Shown here in pieces: positions 1 to 9,056 of a stretch of 21,256 nt of DNA. Both the position numbers and the translations under genes were made by a program. The stretch is from contig JBDODL010000001.1 of the NCBI GenBank assembly GCA_040357525.1, positions 1-21,256 of the forward strand, written 5' to 3'. Below the pieces are notes generated by a model. That model was not told the origin of the DNA. It made no database searches and worked only from the letters and a program-made list of their open reading frames with translations. The stretch is from Bonamia ostreae (Eukaryota > Endomyxa: Ascetosporea > Ascetosporea > Haplosporida). Each line of letters starts with the position of its first letter. Position 1 is the first letter of the stretch.

Positions 1-143
1 AATTTTTCTTGTTGAATTTTAATTTAAAATTTTTTTGGCGCTTTCAGTATGAAGATTTTTAATTGTAACAAAATTTACTTCGGTAAATAATAATGCAGTA
101 CTCTTAAACAAAACTAGTATCTTGTAAATCAACCGGATTAAAA

Positions 144-525
144 ATGGCAGAAGAAACGAAGGATATCGAAAAAAGCTTAAGTGAAAAAATAAAGCCGATC
201 GATCTTCGCGGGAAACCGGAAATCGAGAAGAAATATACAGATTATCTCAAATCAGGAACACTTTATGCCTTATTTCTCATCTGGTATTATTCATTGGGGA
301 TAGGAATGTCTGTAGCGATGTACGTCGCAGTGAAAAGCACAAAAAACGTCGGTTTGGTCATAATGTTTGCCGTTTTCTGTCTTTTCATTTTCTTCGTAGT
401 TTTCTTTATTGTTCATGGAATGCTCTATTCAAAGCCAAAAGAGTTAAAAATTGTCGTTGAGTTGAGGTTACAAAATATAAATTTTTAGTGAAGAAGAGTT
501 GGTCGAAAAGTCTTTGGCCATGTGA
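144..525 (+). CDS. small two-helix membrane protein, unrecognised (one 22-nt intron)
   Basis: The ATG at 144 sits in a good context (aaaaATGG). The open frame would stop at 488, but removing a GT...AG segment at 467-488 (22 nt) continues it into an acidic tail (SEEELVEKSLAM) ending at TGA 523-525, which gives 119 residues. The protein has a charged N-terminus (about residues 1-38), two hydrophobic helices (about 41-64 and 70-95) joined by a short KSTKN loop, and a cytosol-type charged tail. No signal peptide is obvious. Size and topology recall VMA21-type V-ATPase assembly factors or other small ER membrane proteins, but I see no diagnostic motif and assign no function. That it is a real gene is likely; the identity is open. 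Confidence 0.6.
467..488 (+). other. ultra-short intron, 22 nt
   Basis: The segment starts gttac and ends ttttag. Removal joins AG|T and replaces a short out-of-place tail with SEEELVEKSLAM. Confidence 0.6.
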
Positions 526-1075
526 AGTAAATTGCTTTCTAATATGTTAAATTAAGTTTATATCTTTCTTATTATATCTTCGATTTTGATCTACGATTTC
601 GAAATTATAAAATTAAGTAAATTTTAATCAACGAACGTTTTTCATTTTATACAAAATGTTGTTAAGTGGTAAAACATTAAGTTGCATTTTGTGACATAAA
701 GAAATTTTATCTTTACTTATATTTCTTTATTCAGAGCTTCACCAACTCTTTTACGCCCGGGGTATCCAGAGCTTCACCAGTTTTATCTACGAAAGATTAT
801 CATCTTTTTAGATTAATGCAAAACGTATTAGATAAAAAATTCCAAAATAAATAGATTTAGAATATTTTAGTTATTTTTGCTTGGAAAAGTGTAGCAGAAT
901 ATTGTAGATAGAGAAGGAAATACAATATAGTTCAAAAATTATTCTATTTGAGTGATATATTGCAGATATAGGAGCGCAGAAGGAAAAATAAATTTTCTTG
1001 AATCACATTGAAAAAAATTTTCTTTACAAATTACTGAAGAACTATTTTAAGCTTTGTCGATATAGATTATTTGAG
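526..1075. other. intergenic, AT-rich
   Basis: No convincing coding frame. The only structure noticed is a 13-nt direct repeat, cagagcttcacca, at about 732-744 and 767-779. The second half presumably holds the SNRNP27 promoter and 5' leader, but no specific element is recognisable. Confidence 0.5.
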
Positions 1076-1405
1076 ATGGCGAATGACAAAAAACGCAAAA
1101 GAAAATCAAAGAGGAAAAGAAAGAAAGAGAGAGAAAAAGAAGAAAAAGCCAAAAAAGTTATAGCGAAAATTGAGGTTATCGAACAAAGAGGCAACAATAA
1201 AGAATTGAGCGAATTAGAAAATGCGCTGAAAAAGCAAAACGAAATGATGAAAAAAATGGGGCTGCCCGTTTCATTTGAAAGTACAAAAGGAAAAGAAGTG
1301 CCGGAAGCGAACGCTTCTGCGGTCAGACTTCGGAGCAAAAGACGATATCGCCAGTACATGAACAATAAAGGCGGCTTCAATAGAAATCTCGCTCCTTCTT
1401 TTTAA
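1076..1405 (+). CDS. SNRNP27: U4/U6.U5 tri-snRNP 27 kDa protein (SNRNP27)
   Basis: Component of the U4/U6.U5 tri-snRNP of the spliceosome; it acts in the nucleus. The family is recognised by its conserved C-terminus. Here residues of the form MGLPVSFESTKGKEV are followed by SKRRYRQYMNNKGGFNR, matching the family pattern (M-G-F-x-S-F-x-S-T-K-G-K, then K-R-x-Y-R-Q-Y-M-N-R-K-G-G-F-N-R). The frame opens further upstream (998), but the first ATG (gagATGGCG at 1076) gives a 109-residue protein, so I chose it. Residues 1-45 are an extreme Lys/Arg tract, shorter than the RS-rich N-terminus of animal homologues. No intron is needed. In Caenorhabditis elegans the homologue (snrp-27) influences 5' splice-site positioning through the QYMN segment, which is intact here. 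Confidence 0.9.
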   Translation: MANDKKRKRKSKRKRKKEREKEEKAKKVIAKIEVIEQRGNNKELSELENALKKQNEMMKKMGLPVSFESTKGKEVPEANASAVRLRSKRRYRQYMNNKGGFNRNLAPSF

Positions 1406-1744
1406 ATAGATAAATATTCTGGAAATTTTACGCATTTTTAGTAGAAAAATATTCTCATACATTTTGTAAAAAAACTCGCCATTTTTTGTTAAATAATCCC
1501 CTCATTGCATTGAACTGACAAAAATAACTTTTTTAGAATAAATATAAAGGTTTGTCAAATCTCGCCATTTTGCATTTTTCTTTTGTGGGCAGAAAAAATG
1601 CTCAAATCTTTGCAATTTTGTGGTCNNNNNNNNNNAACCATTTCTAGATAAGATTTACAATTTTAGCATTTGTAGTTGAAGTTTCTATTAATTGGCAATA
1701 TTAAAGTCAAAATTTTTAGTAATGAAAATTAAATTGAGCGTTTA
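1406..1744. other. intergenic between convergent 3' ends, with assembly gap
   Basis: AT-rich and non-coding. It contains a run of 10 N at 1626-1635 and an AATAAA-like signal near 1538. SNRNP27 and mS29 converge here. Confidence 0.6.
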
Positions 1745-3258
1745 TTAGAATAAGCTGGCGAGCTTCGATACTTCATTCGGGTTCTTGTTGGACAGAACTT
1801 CCAATCGCTTAATTGTTTTAGTGTCAGAGTTCTGCAGAACTCCGACGTTCTGTAAATGTTCAGTCCATTTTTCGAACTCTTCTTTTGAGTAAGTTTCTGG
1901 TATTTGGAATGTTTCAGCCGAATCCGGGGGCGAGTAGTCTTTTTTCCGGTTGGAATTTGCAATGACCGTTAAGCCGTTCTTCAGACTATTGTCGTAAATA
2001 AATGGCGTGAATGCGTCCACTACAGAAAGTTGTTCGGCTTCAAGTTTTTTGAAATCTGGATCTCTGAACGTTGACATTCCAGTCCAGAAATCGACGTTGT
2101 CGATCGTCACGAGCACCTTCAAACTTTAGATGACTCAAAAAACTTTTCGCACTGACTAATTTCCTCCAAAAAATCGTATAGCAGCTCAGCTGGATTAACG
2201 CAACTGTTTCCGGCGCCGAAAGAGGCCATGTCGTAAAGAGAGTTGCTTGCTCCTCCGTTGAATCCTGTTTCTCGGTCCAAACTCAAATGTTCTTTAATGT
2301 TTTCTTTGAGCTTTTCGGCGGCCTTTTGGCGCTCTTTGTCTTCCGAAATTTCAGCTTTTAGACTTTTTTCTTGTTGTTCCACCATTTTTTCGTAATCTTC
2401 TGGGCTCAGTTCGGTCTCAGATTTCTCTTCGTCTTTGTTTTGGCTTTCGCTTTCTTCCTTTTCTTCTGGGACAAAGTTTGATTTGTACTCTTTTTTCAGA
2501 TTTTCCGTCTTCAGCTTTTCCGCTTGCGTGTGCAAAATGTCTCTGAAAAAAGTCCGGGCCACTTCGACTTGGTAGAATGTTTCTTCTCTTTCTTTGGCGC
2601 GCATAATTTGCCCGGAGTAATTGGAGATTTTCTCCGCGAACGGAAAGTTGATCCACAGCCAGTTGTGTTCCAATGCGAACATCCCCAAATAGTTCAACGA
2701 CAGCGACTTCCCGCTTCCTTTTGAACCAGACAAAAACACTGTTTTCGAATAGTTTCCGGCACTGCGCAATTTTTCCGACAAACTTAACATGTGCTCGCGG
2801 AGAAGAATCGCCGGGAAGCCGTTTCTAGCAAGAATTTCTTGAGTTAAATTGCAAAAACTTTCAATTTTGCCACCAAATTCGCCGGATATCATCTCTCGAT
2901 TGAACAAAAATACTTTCCCCGCGTCTGTCGAAGCGTGTTCGCTCTAAAACGTTTTGATGGAAACAGTTAAAATCGGAGCCAGTTTCTCTTTGTTTTCCGG
3001 GTTTTGTGTGTATGTATATAATCGAGAAGCGTCTTCAAACAGCTTTTCGATAAGTTCGGTATTCTTTGACAAAAACTTTTTCGGGAATCCGATTTTTCCG
3101 AGAAGATTTTTTCTTTCGATTAGTGCTTTATTGGCGATGGGGAAAATCCTGTTTGTCAATCTCGTTTCCGGCAATGATTTCGCCGACATCGATTTGGAAT
3201 TAAAAGTGATCAAGCTGTTGTTTAAAGCTCTGTTCCATTTTTTCTGACTGGCAAACAT
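1745..3258 (-). CDS. DAP3: mitochondrial small ribosomal subunit protein mS29 (DAP3 family)
   Basis: P-loop GTPase-like protein of the mitochondrial small ribosomal subunit. The model has exons 3258-2965, 2943-2144 and 2123-1745 (490 residues), with introns of 21 and 20 nt. Evidence: a Walker A motif GSKGSGKSLSL at about residues 171-181, where the family has GxxGTGKTLSL; a strand of the form KVLVTIDNVDFW matching the family LLVAVDGINALWG; and a C-terminus LEVLSNKNPNEVSKLASLF that parallels the DAP3 ending (LLFLSNANPSLLERHCAYL). The N-terminal 60 residues are rich in Lys, Arg, Ser and Asn and poor in acids, as in a mitochondrial presequence. An acidic Glu/Lys insert (about residues 255-310) is unusual. 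Less certain is the first exon: without the 21-nt intron, the 104-codon ORF 3258-2944 would be a separate small gene, and mS29 would start at an internal ATG without a presequence. Confidence 0.85.
2124..2143 (-). other. ultra-short intron, 20 nt, in mS29
   Basis: On the minus strand it starts gtttttt and ends ctaaag. Removal restores the frame exactly where the conserved strand KVLVTIDN begins. Confidence 0.85.
2944..2964 (-). other. ultra-short intron, 21 nt, in mS29
   Basis: On the minus strand it starts gtttcc and ends ttttag. The length is a multiple of three and the segment contains an in-frame TAG, so retention would truncate the protein. Support is the continuous frame and the presequence-like first exon. 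Confidence 0.65.
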
Positions 3259-3403
3259 AAAGGAACGCGATATAATTTCTGCTCAGAAATATATGAAGCA
3301 AAAGTAAATTTCGGATATTCTCCGTTCGTTATCGTAAATACAAACCTTATATTAAATCACAACAAACATAATAAATAATAAGCTTTAACAATAAATTTGC
3401 TAA
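3259..3403. promoter_or_regulatory. divergent promoter region, mS29 / MRG
   Basis: A 145-bp AT-rich spacer between divergent start codons must hold both promoters and 5' leaders. No TATA box or other element is distinct enough to name. Confidence 0.4.
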
Positions 3404-4436
3404 ATGGCCGGCGGCGACAAAACGAATGTATTGTCCGAAATGAAATGCGAGAAAATGTTTGGGATCAAAGAAAAGGTTCTTGTCTACTTCAAAGGGGCAC
3501 TCTACGATGCACGGATTCTAAAAAAGAACGGAGACAAAAGATTTAAGGTCCATTATCTGGGTTGGAATAAGCGTTGGGATGAAAATGTGGACGTTTCAAG
3601 AATATTCCCATTTGAAAAAGAGTTCGAAGAGATTAGAGACAAAATTGAAAAAGGGCAGATCCCGTTACAAAAAGAAATCGGAATTGGCAGAACGAAAAAT
3701 AAAAAACTGGAGAAAAAATCTGCTTTTTCACACATAAACAGAGAAAGAAGAAGTAATGTGCTGTACAACAAAGAGGATAAAAAGATTTCGAATTTGAGCG
3801 AAGAAAAGAGGAAAACGACCATTGAAACACAGAAAAGCGAAATAACAGATGTCCTTAGACAAATGGACAGTAACAAAGATAAAAAACAAAATGTTGAAAA
3901 AAGAAAAAAACCAAATGGCGAAAGTCTGAAAAACTTTGGTCACCCAAGTCGCTCGCTTGCGTCCATAAAAAGTATCAGAGAAGCCCACATTACTTTCTCT
4001 CCGGTTTTTAGGCGGATAGTTGGAAGCGATTTTGTGCGCGCTGGCGAAAAGCAAGCTCCACACTTTCCCGCAAACGCTTTCACCGTTTCGTCTCTTTTGG
4101 AAAGAACGAATTTGAATAGAGAGCAAAAAAAAGAACTGGCAAATCTGTTCGACCAGTTAATGCCGGAAATGCTGCTTTTTGACTTTGAAAAAAAAATTTA
4201 CTTGAGAGAAGCAGCCGCACTGAATTTCAAGGCGAGCCAAGTTTACGGCGTGACGCACTTGTTTCGTCTCTTAGGTTTGCTTGTAATTCTTAGTGCTGAT
4301 ATCCACTTCTTTGTCGGCACTCTCTTCGACCGAGAAAATAGAGTTGATTTCCTTTCTTCGTAAAGTCGACAAAGAGCTCGTCGACGTATTGTGCTCAAGC
4401 GACGATTTCGAACTTTGTTATAGAGACATTAAATAA
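3404..4436 (+). CDS. MORF4L1: MRG15-type chromo-barrel / MRG domain protein
   Basis: Chromatin protein of the MRG family, in other eukaryotes a subunit of NuA4-type acetyltransferase and Sin3-type deacetylase complexes that reads histone H3K36 methylation. The chromo barrel is at about residues 20-70: KVLVYFKGALYDARI, then VHYLGWNKRWDENV, with the aromatic-cage Tyr and Trp residues present. A Lys-rich linker follows (about 90-185). The C-terminal MRG domain contains ASQVYGVTHLFRLL, the family signature SQVYGxxHLLRL. The first ORF stops at 4363, but removing 19 nt at 4275-4293 continues the domain to the typical end (CSSDDFELCY, compare FSASDYEV) and a TAA at 4434-4436. Total 337 residues, near the family's usual size. 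The start ctaaATGG is the first ATG. Confidence 0.92.
4275..4293 (+). other. ultra-short intron, 19 nt, in the MRG gene
   Basis: Sequence gtttgcttgtaattcttag. Removal shifts the frame so that the last third of the MRG domain matches the family to its C-terminus. This is one of the strongest homology-proven short introns here. Confidence 0.9.
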
Positions 4437-4970
4437 ATTTTAGATGTTTCTTTAGTTTACGAATTTTAGCGGCAAATTTGCCATTTTTGCAAAATATCTC
4501 CACTTTGTTCGATTGAATGATATTTCTAGTTCGAGCTCTCTCCTTCATTTCCGAAGATTTGCGTTTTTGGATTGTTCCGCTAAAGATAAATTATTGCCAT
4601 TGTTTATTTGAACTTTTGAATCTAATTGTGATGAATAAACTGAGTAAGTACATTATTATTAATTTTATTGTTTCGAAATCATCTTTATACGATAGCAGAT
4701 CTTTGCTTTAATTTCCCGTTCTTCGTTTAAACAACTTTTCATCGTTTAAACAAACTTTCTGTTAAAAGAATTGCGATAATTTTCAATTTTCTTATTGGAT
4801 TTTTCAAATTGACAGAAGATTGAAGAGATAAATATTAAATTTTTTGAATTGTTTGAAGAGATTAAATTGGAACAGAAATCAAATTGTTTGTAGAGATAAT
4901 ATGCGATAAATATTTTCCAATTATCTTCTCGACTAAACATCAAAGATCCAAAGGAAGCTTGAACCAACGG
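4437..4970. other. intergenic, AT-rich
   Basis: Open frames of 64 codons (+) and 91 codons (-) occur here, but both are AT-driven and unlike any protein. A direct repeat cgtttaaacaa lies at about 4724 and 4743. Confidence 0.5.
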
Positions 4971-5516
4971 ATGACCAGTGTAATTTTTAATTAATTTAAA
5001 GGAAAATCTAATCAGTTCCATTTTTAACTTTTAGATCTCCAAAACTCGCTCTTCAATTTGTCAGAAGCGGCGACCTGCCCCTGCACAGTCCGGCCAGGCA
5101 CCAGACTCCCCGACTCCACTTTCGCGGGACTTGCTCCGGTCTCGCCTTACGACGAAATCGGGTCGATCCTCCGCTCCCTGAAGAGTCGGCCGCCAGCTCC
5201 AAACCCTCCGCGCAAGCGCGGGTGCAACTTTTTCCCCTATTGCGAAAAGCTGTGTCCTCCTTGCAAGCGCAGGGGCCGTCGCAAAAAGAAGAAGTATATT
5301 TGGTGCGAAAAAATGAGCAGTTCTTCGAGATGCGGCAAACGGCGCTCTTCTCAAAGACTGTCTTGCGACAAGTACAATTGCCCGAGTGACTATGACCAGA
5401 ATTTTCCGTCGGATGTCTGCTACAGCGATCTCTGCGACTCTTGCAAGCACAGCTATAAAAAGTCGTACGGGTCCAATTACAAAAGACGTAGGCGGTACAC
5501 GGAAACTTCTGATTAA
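4971..5516 (+). CDS. small Cys/Lys/Arg-rich protein with a microexon
   Basis: The long open frame 5028-5516 has no upstream ATG of its own. Removing two introns, 4980-5001 (22 nt) and 5015-5034 (20 nt), links it to ATG 4971 and gives 167 residues: a 9-nt coding exon, a 13-nt microexon, then the main exon. The protein has a Pro-rich middle (about residues 40-72), basic clusters (RRGRRKKKKY and KRRRRY) and about 15 cysteines, several in CxxC spacing (LCPPC, LCDSC). The region is much richer in G+C than its flanks. The composition would suit a disulfide-linked sperm nuclear basic protein or a small metal-binding structural protein, but no family is recognised. The antisense frame is also open, which is expected from the base composition; the basic/Cys pattern favours the plus strand. 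Confidence 0.6.
4980..5001 (+). other. ultra-short intron, 22 nt
   Basis: Starts gtaattt and ends tttaaag. It joins ATG ACC AGT to GAA AAT. Confidence 0.55.
5015..5034 (+). other. ultra-short intron, 20 nt
   Basis: Sequence gttccatttttaacttttag, phase 1. It removes an in-frame TAA and joins the 13-nt microexon to the main exon. Confidence 0.6.
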
Positions 5517-5676
5517 ATTTCTGAGAATATAATTTTAGTTCCTAATTAAATTACCTTTTGTGCAGGAAAAATGCCAAATTAGTTAACAAAATATCAGAAC
5601 ACCACAGCAAAAAGTTAAATTATTAAACTTAAAATTTTTCGCGCAGTTTTACAGAAATCAGATAAAATATTCGAAA

Positions 5677-6435
5677 ATGGACGATATAAATGCAGAAATT
5701 GAGCAACATCTGAAATCGAAAGAGGATACCGGTAAAATAGTGGTACAACAACCTTTGCACCCGCTGGAGCTTGCAATATTGTATTCAAATAGAAGCAAAA
5801 ATAAACAAACGAAGACAACTTTATTCGAAACTTACAACAACAACATTTCTCAATTCGGATATGAAGAAAAGATGTCGAAAAAAGTGAAAACTGACGAAAA
5901 TCCAAATTTCGATAAAAGAGACGAAAAATTTCGAGCTTGCACTAGAATTCATTTTGAAGGCATTTTTAAGGAAGGGCAAGAAAACGAACATTGTTGGCTC
6001 GCTCTTCTCGGTGCAGACAGTCTCCGAACTAAAGAAAACTTGCTTTGGAAATGCAAATGGTGCGACGCTTTCATTGGATACGCAAAAACTAAGAGCAAAA
6101 ACACCGAAACTGAGTTCCCTGAAACAAGTGCCCAAAAAACTACAAAGAAAAATGGCTTCAAAAGACGACTAGCCGAAGCAAATGAATTGCAGGGATATGT
6201 CTTCAAGACCTGTTCCAACGAAAACACTTATTACTCTGCTTCGATCGAAAAAGAACAAGAAGGACAGAAAAGTTTTTGTGCCTCGAAATTGGAAGATTTG
6301 ACAGAAAAGGATAAAAAGAACTTTCTGCGAAAATTTTTTCCTTCCGTCGCTTTGGAAATCAAAGAGACGGAAGGAGAAATCGATCTTGTCAGAGCAGTAC
6401 AAAATGCACATAATTCAGTAAACAACAATTTATAA
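5677..6435 (+). CDS. unrecognised hydrophilic protein with a Cys pair
   Basis: A single open exon from a well-placed ATG (cgaaaATGGAC), 252 residues, Lys- and Glu-rich, with no signal peptide or membrane segment. The most structured part is about residues 85-135: Cys at the start of CTRIHFEGIF, then EHCWLALLGAD, then WKCKWCDAFIGY, where CKWC could be half of a zinc site together with the upstream Cys and His. A second block (about 170-230) has further Cys residues and the stretch LRKFFPSVALEIKE. I recognise no family. Codon use and the length of the open frame support a real gene, probably a nuclear or cytosolic protein. Confidence 0.7.
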   Translation: MDDINAEIEQHLKSKEDTGKIVVQQPLHPLELAILYSNRSKNKQTKTTLFETYNNNISQFGYEEKMSKKVKTDENPNFDKRDEKFRACTRIHFEGIFKEGQENEHCWLALLGADSLRTKENLLWKCKWCDAFIGYAKTKSKNTETEFPETSAQKTTKKNGFKRRLAEANELQGYVFKTCSNENTYYSASIEKEQEGQKSFCASKLEDLTEKDKKNFLRKFFPSVALEIKETEGEIDLVRAVQNAHNSVNNNL

Positions 6436-6449
6436 AAATTGCGGCTATT

Positions 6450-6994
6450 TCATCGTTGCGAGAAAATGCCTTTTTGCACTCTTTTCAGGGCGTTTTCGAA
6501 GGATTCTTCTTTTTCACATTGCGAACTGTTGTTCGGCTTCCATTCTGCGCGCGCTTTGCACATTATTTTGATCTTGAGTAGAAACTTATTGTGACCACTG
6601 TCCATTAGATCGCCCGAGAGAACGATCAGCAACGTGCTCCTTGCACGCTTCATTAATTCGCGCAATCGCTTCATCCATTTCGGAAGCTGGGCGGTTGTCT
6701 TTTTTGCCGAAGCTATCGATGGAAACCCAGCAAAAGCCGTCTTTCTTCGTTAGAATTTTTTCGGTCAAAGCAACCGCGTTTTCAATGTCTTAGCAAACGT
6801 ACTCAGATAGCTGCTTTAAGCTGTTATAAAAGACCAATTTTATTCGAATCGACGCACGTTAATGTTGCACTTATTCCGCATACACAACAATCGCGCTCTC
6901 TTTTGTTTTTTGTTTATAATATTTTTGATCCAAGATTTACCTATTTTTTATGTGACAAACGATTTGCTTTAATCAAACAACTGTGTTGTAACAT
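6450..6994 (-). CDS. unrecognised small basic protein, exon model uncertain
   Basis: The 3' exon (6686-6450) is convincing: it reads LPKWMKRLRELMKRARSTL, then LIVLSGDLMDSGHNKFLL, then a hydrophilic tail ending at TGA 6450. Upstream, the frame IENAVALTEKILTKKDGFCW is also coding-like. One consistent model uses ATG 6994 and introns 6960-6941 (20 nt), 6853-6789 (65 nt) and 6726-6687 (40 nt), giving 139 residues. The middle introns are longer than most in this window, and an alternative frame across 6726-6590 is equally open, so the 5' half should be treated as provisional. No family recognised. The gene converges on the 3' end of the preceding plus-strand gene, only 14 bp away. Confidence 0.4.
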
Positions 6995-7373
6995 TAATTT
7001 ATTTTTATTAGACTGGGATATATCATCTCATATATTCATTATCTAATTATAATTCTAATAAGTTTTTAATTTTTGAGATTACGACTCCAATGCAAAAAAT
7101 CTTGCTACAGATACAAGAATATAAAAAAGATAATCTTAAAGTCATTTCTGAGCGATGATAGACTTTCACCAGAAAAAGAGAAAAAATAGATGAAACAGTT
7201 TATTGAAGATCAATAAAACAATTCTCTCGATCGATCATCAGTTAAAGTTTTGGCTTTAATAACATTTAAAACCATGATTTAGCAAAGAAGCGCAGCAGCA
7301 AAAACTTAAGCATGAAATAATAACGTTAATCGCTTTTCCAGATTGTAGAAATTCCGCCAAACTCCTAAAAGTC
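6995..7373. other. intergenic, AT-rich
   Basis: No coding frame or RNA gene seen. It lies between the start of the 6450-6994 gene and the 3' end of LHD-A. Confidence 0.5.
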
Positions 7374-8535
7374 TCAATCACGGAATCTTGTAATGTCATA
7401 AACAAAACGAATGCATGTCATTTCTTTGTGGCCGTCAATTACAGAGGAGAGCTCACTTATGAAATATCTGTGATCAATAACTGAAGCGTTGTCTTTAAGT
7501 TGGGACAAACATATCATCAATGCATCACGATCACTTTCGATTAATAACTTGTGATCTCTGTTTGAAAAAATTTTGATGTTTTGGACAACATCTTTTACTA
7601 TTGCCAATCCCCGGTATTTTTTGTAGTATAAATGCGAGGATGGTTGGAATTTTCGGGTTTTAACTCTCTTGACTCCACATACCGCCAATTCGCTTTCCAC
7701 TAAGTCTTGTTCCTCTTGTCCGATCGTTTTCTGTTTTTTCTGAAGTGCTAATTTTGCCTCGTCGAAAATATCCTTTGCGTGCACAGAAAGTTGATGGGCG
7801 GCTTTGATGCTATTCAAATAAGCTTCACGAGACCCATCTGGCGTAAAAATACCATGTCGCGCTTCGAGTGCTACGACTAATTTGATAAAAATTAACCTGA
7901 GTTGCAAAGAATATCAATGACCACATTTTTGCTAATTAGCTCAAATTTTTCTTTGGATTTGCTGTTCGGGAAAAAATGAATTTTGGGAACATAAATGGCA
8001 CTTTGAGTATTAAGCATTTTCAGGAGATTGTTCAAGAAAATTGGTTTTGGGCCATTTTCTACAAACTGAACGATTGTGAAATTTGTGGATCCTCCCATTG
8101 TTTTAGATGCGCGCTGAAATGAGGACATTAATTTGTTTATAACGGAATCACTGATAGGCGAATTGCACAATTGAAGTGCTAATTAAATAATGGCAAAAAC
8201 TCAGTTTGTAGATTTTTTTATAAGTGGGAAACAGCTCTATCAGATCGCCTGATAATTTTCTAAGAGCATCATTAAAATCAAAAGGAGATTGATTTAAATT
8301 GACAAACGTATCGGGTTCTGTCCCTTTCATATTGGGTTCGAAAAGAAAAGTATTTAAATCCAAAAATAAAATTTCACGGTATTGCCCGTTATTGAAGAAA
8401 AAATCATGCAAATGTTTGAATATTCCGGGAATGTCGCATACTCTGTGACGGGATCGAATTTTGGCAACTTTAATATTATTTAAAACCCAATTCACATGAA
8501 TTTTTCATAGATTTTGTAACAAATTCGTTTTCCAT
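7374..8535 (-). CDS. LHD-A, member of a local tandem family of unknown function
   Basis: Exons 8535-8487, 8467-8201, 8178-7897 and 7876-7374 give a clean 366-residue protein from ATG (aaaaATGG). Introns are 19, 22 and 20 nt, all phase 1. Near the N-terminus is IFKHLHDFFFNNGQ, the motif shared with LHD-B and LHD-C. Exon 2 ends in KKIYKL. Exon 3 carries FTIVQF and AIYVPKIHFF, matching PEFTLIKF and CYYCPKIYGF in LHD-C. Exon 4 begins near FTPDGSREAYL, matching LTPPVYLAELYL in LHD-B. A Gln/Lys/Glu helical segment (FDEAKLALQKKQKTIGQEEQ) follows. There is no signal peptide, membrane segment or known catalytic motif. I recognise no function. Confidence 0.8.
7877..7896 (-). other. ultra-short intron, 20 nt, LHD-A intron 3
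   Basis: On the minus strand, gttaatttttatcaaattag, phase 1. The position matches the third intron of LHD-B and LHD-C. Confidence 0.85.
8179..8200 (-). other. ultra-short intron, 22 nt, LHD-A intron 2
   Basis: On the minus strand it starts gtttttgcc and ends aattag, phase 1, just after KKIYKL. The position matches LHD-B and LHD-C. Confidence 0.85.
8468..8486 (-). other. ultra-short intron, 19 nt, LHD-A intron 1
   Basis: On the minus strand, gttttaaataatattaaag, phase 1. It lies 22 codons before the end of LHDF, as in the two paralogues. Confidence 0.85.
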
Positions 8536-9056
8536 TTTTCTCTGGTTTAGTCGATTTTTTAATTTTATTATATAATAAAACTTCCGGAATGCGGTCTAGT
8601 GGTTGATTTTTTTCTTGGGTTCAAATCCTAGTGTCAGTGTTTATACAACCTCAGAAGGATCACGAAAAGGATAACTTGAAAGGATCATTTTATATTAATA
8701 CTCGAAAGGATTGCAAATACTGTTTTGTCCATTTTAGATAAATCGCCAGAAAAAATTAAAAAAATGTGGTACATTGCAGAAATTACTAAAAAATGTAAAA
8801 TTATGAAGAGAAAGAGACAAAAAAGTTAATAATATTTGACCAAAATTATATAATTATGATTTAATCAGTTAATAATTTAACAAACTGGAGTATCTCAATA
8901 ATTCGTTTGCTTAATTTAATTTCTAATTAAACCTTTGACTTCTAAACTAAAGCATTGTCTCTCAGAACAATTATTTTCGGGTATTTTAGTCATCAAATCA
9001 TCATCCAAGATAACAACAAAATAAAAGAATATTTGTTGTGCATGGTCTTTTTGTAC
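8536..9056. other. intergenic, LHD-A/LHD-B spacer
   Basis: AT-rich with no coding frame. It contains a tRNA-like A-box/B-box pair (8591-8630) followed by several AAGGAT copies (about 8655-8712). Confidence 0.5.
8591..8640 (+). other. degenerate tRNA-like / SINE-like promoter element
   Basis: gcggtctagtggttga resembles the D-arm/A box of tRNA-Glu-type genes (GGTCTAGTGGTT), and gggttcaaatccta is a good T-arm/B box. The spacing between them is about 20 nt shorter than in a tRNA, the anticodon arm is missing, and no acceptor stem pairs. It is therefore not a functional tRNA; it may be a tRNA relic, a SINE fragment or chance. Confidence 0.35.

Noticed and set aside
1042-1380. Hydrophobic minus-strand ORF opposite SNRNP27
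   Set aside because: It is the Phe/Leu/Ser-rich mirror of a Lys/Arg/Glu-rich coding exon.
4746-5021. 91-codon minus-strand ORF with ATG
   Set aside because: AT-driven composition, overlaps the 5' exons of the Cys-rich gene, and no family resemblance.
5061-5450. Arg/Ala-rich minus-strand ORF opposite the Cys-rich gene
   Set aside because: The plus frame gains an ATG through consensus-like introns and has a coherent Cys/basic pattern; the minus frame looks like a composition artefact.
8591-8640. Functional tRNA gene
   Set aside because: No anticodon arm and no acceptor-stem pairing.
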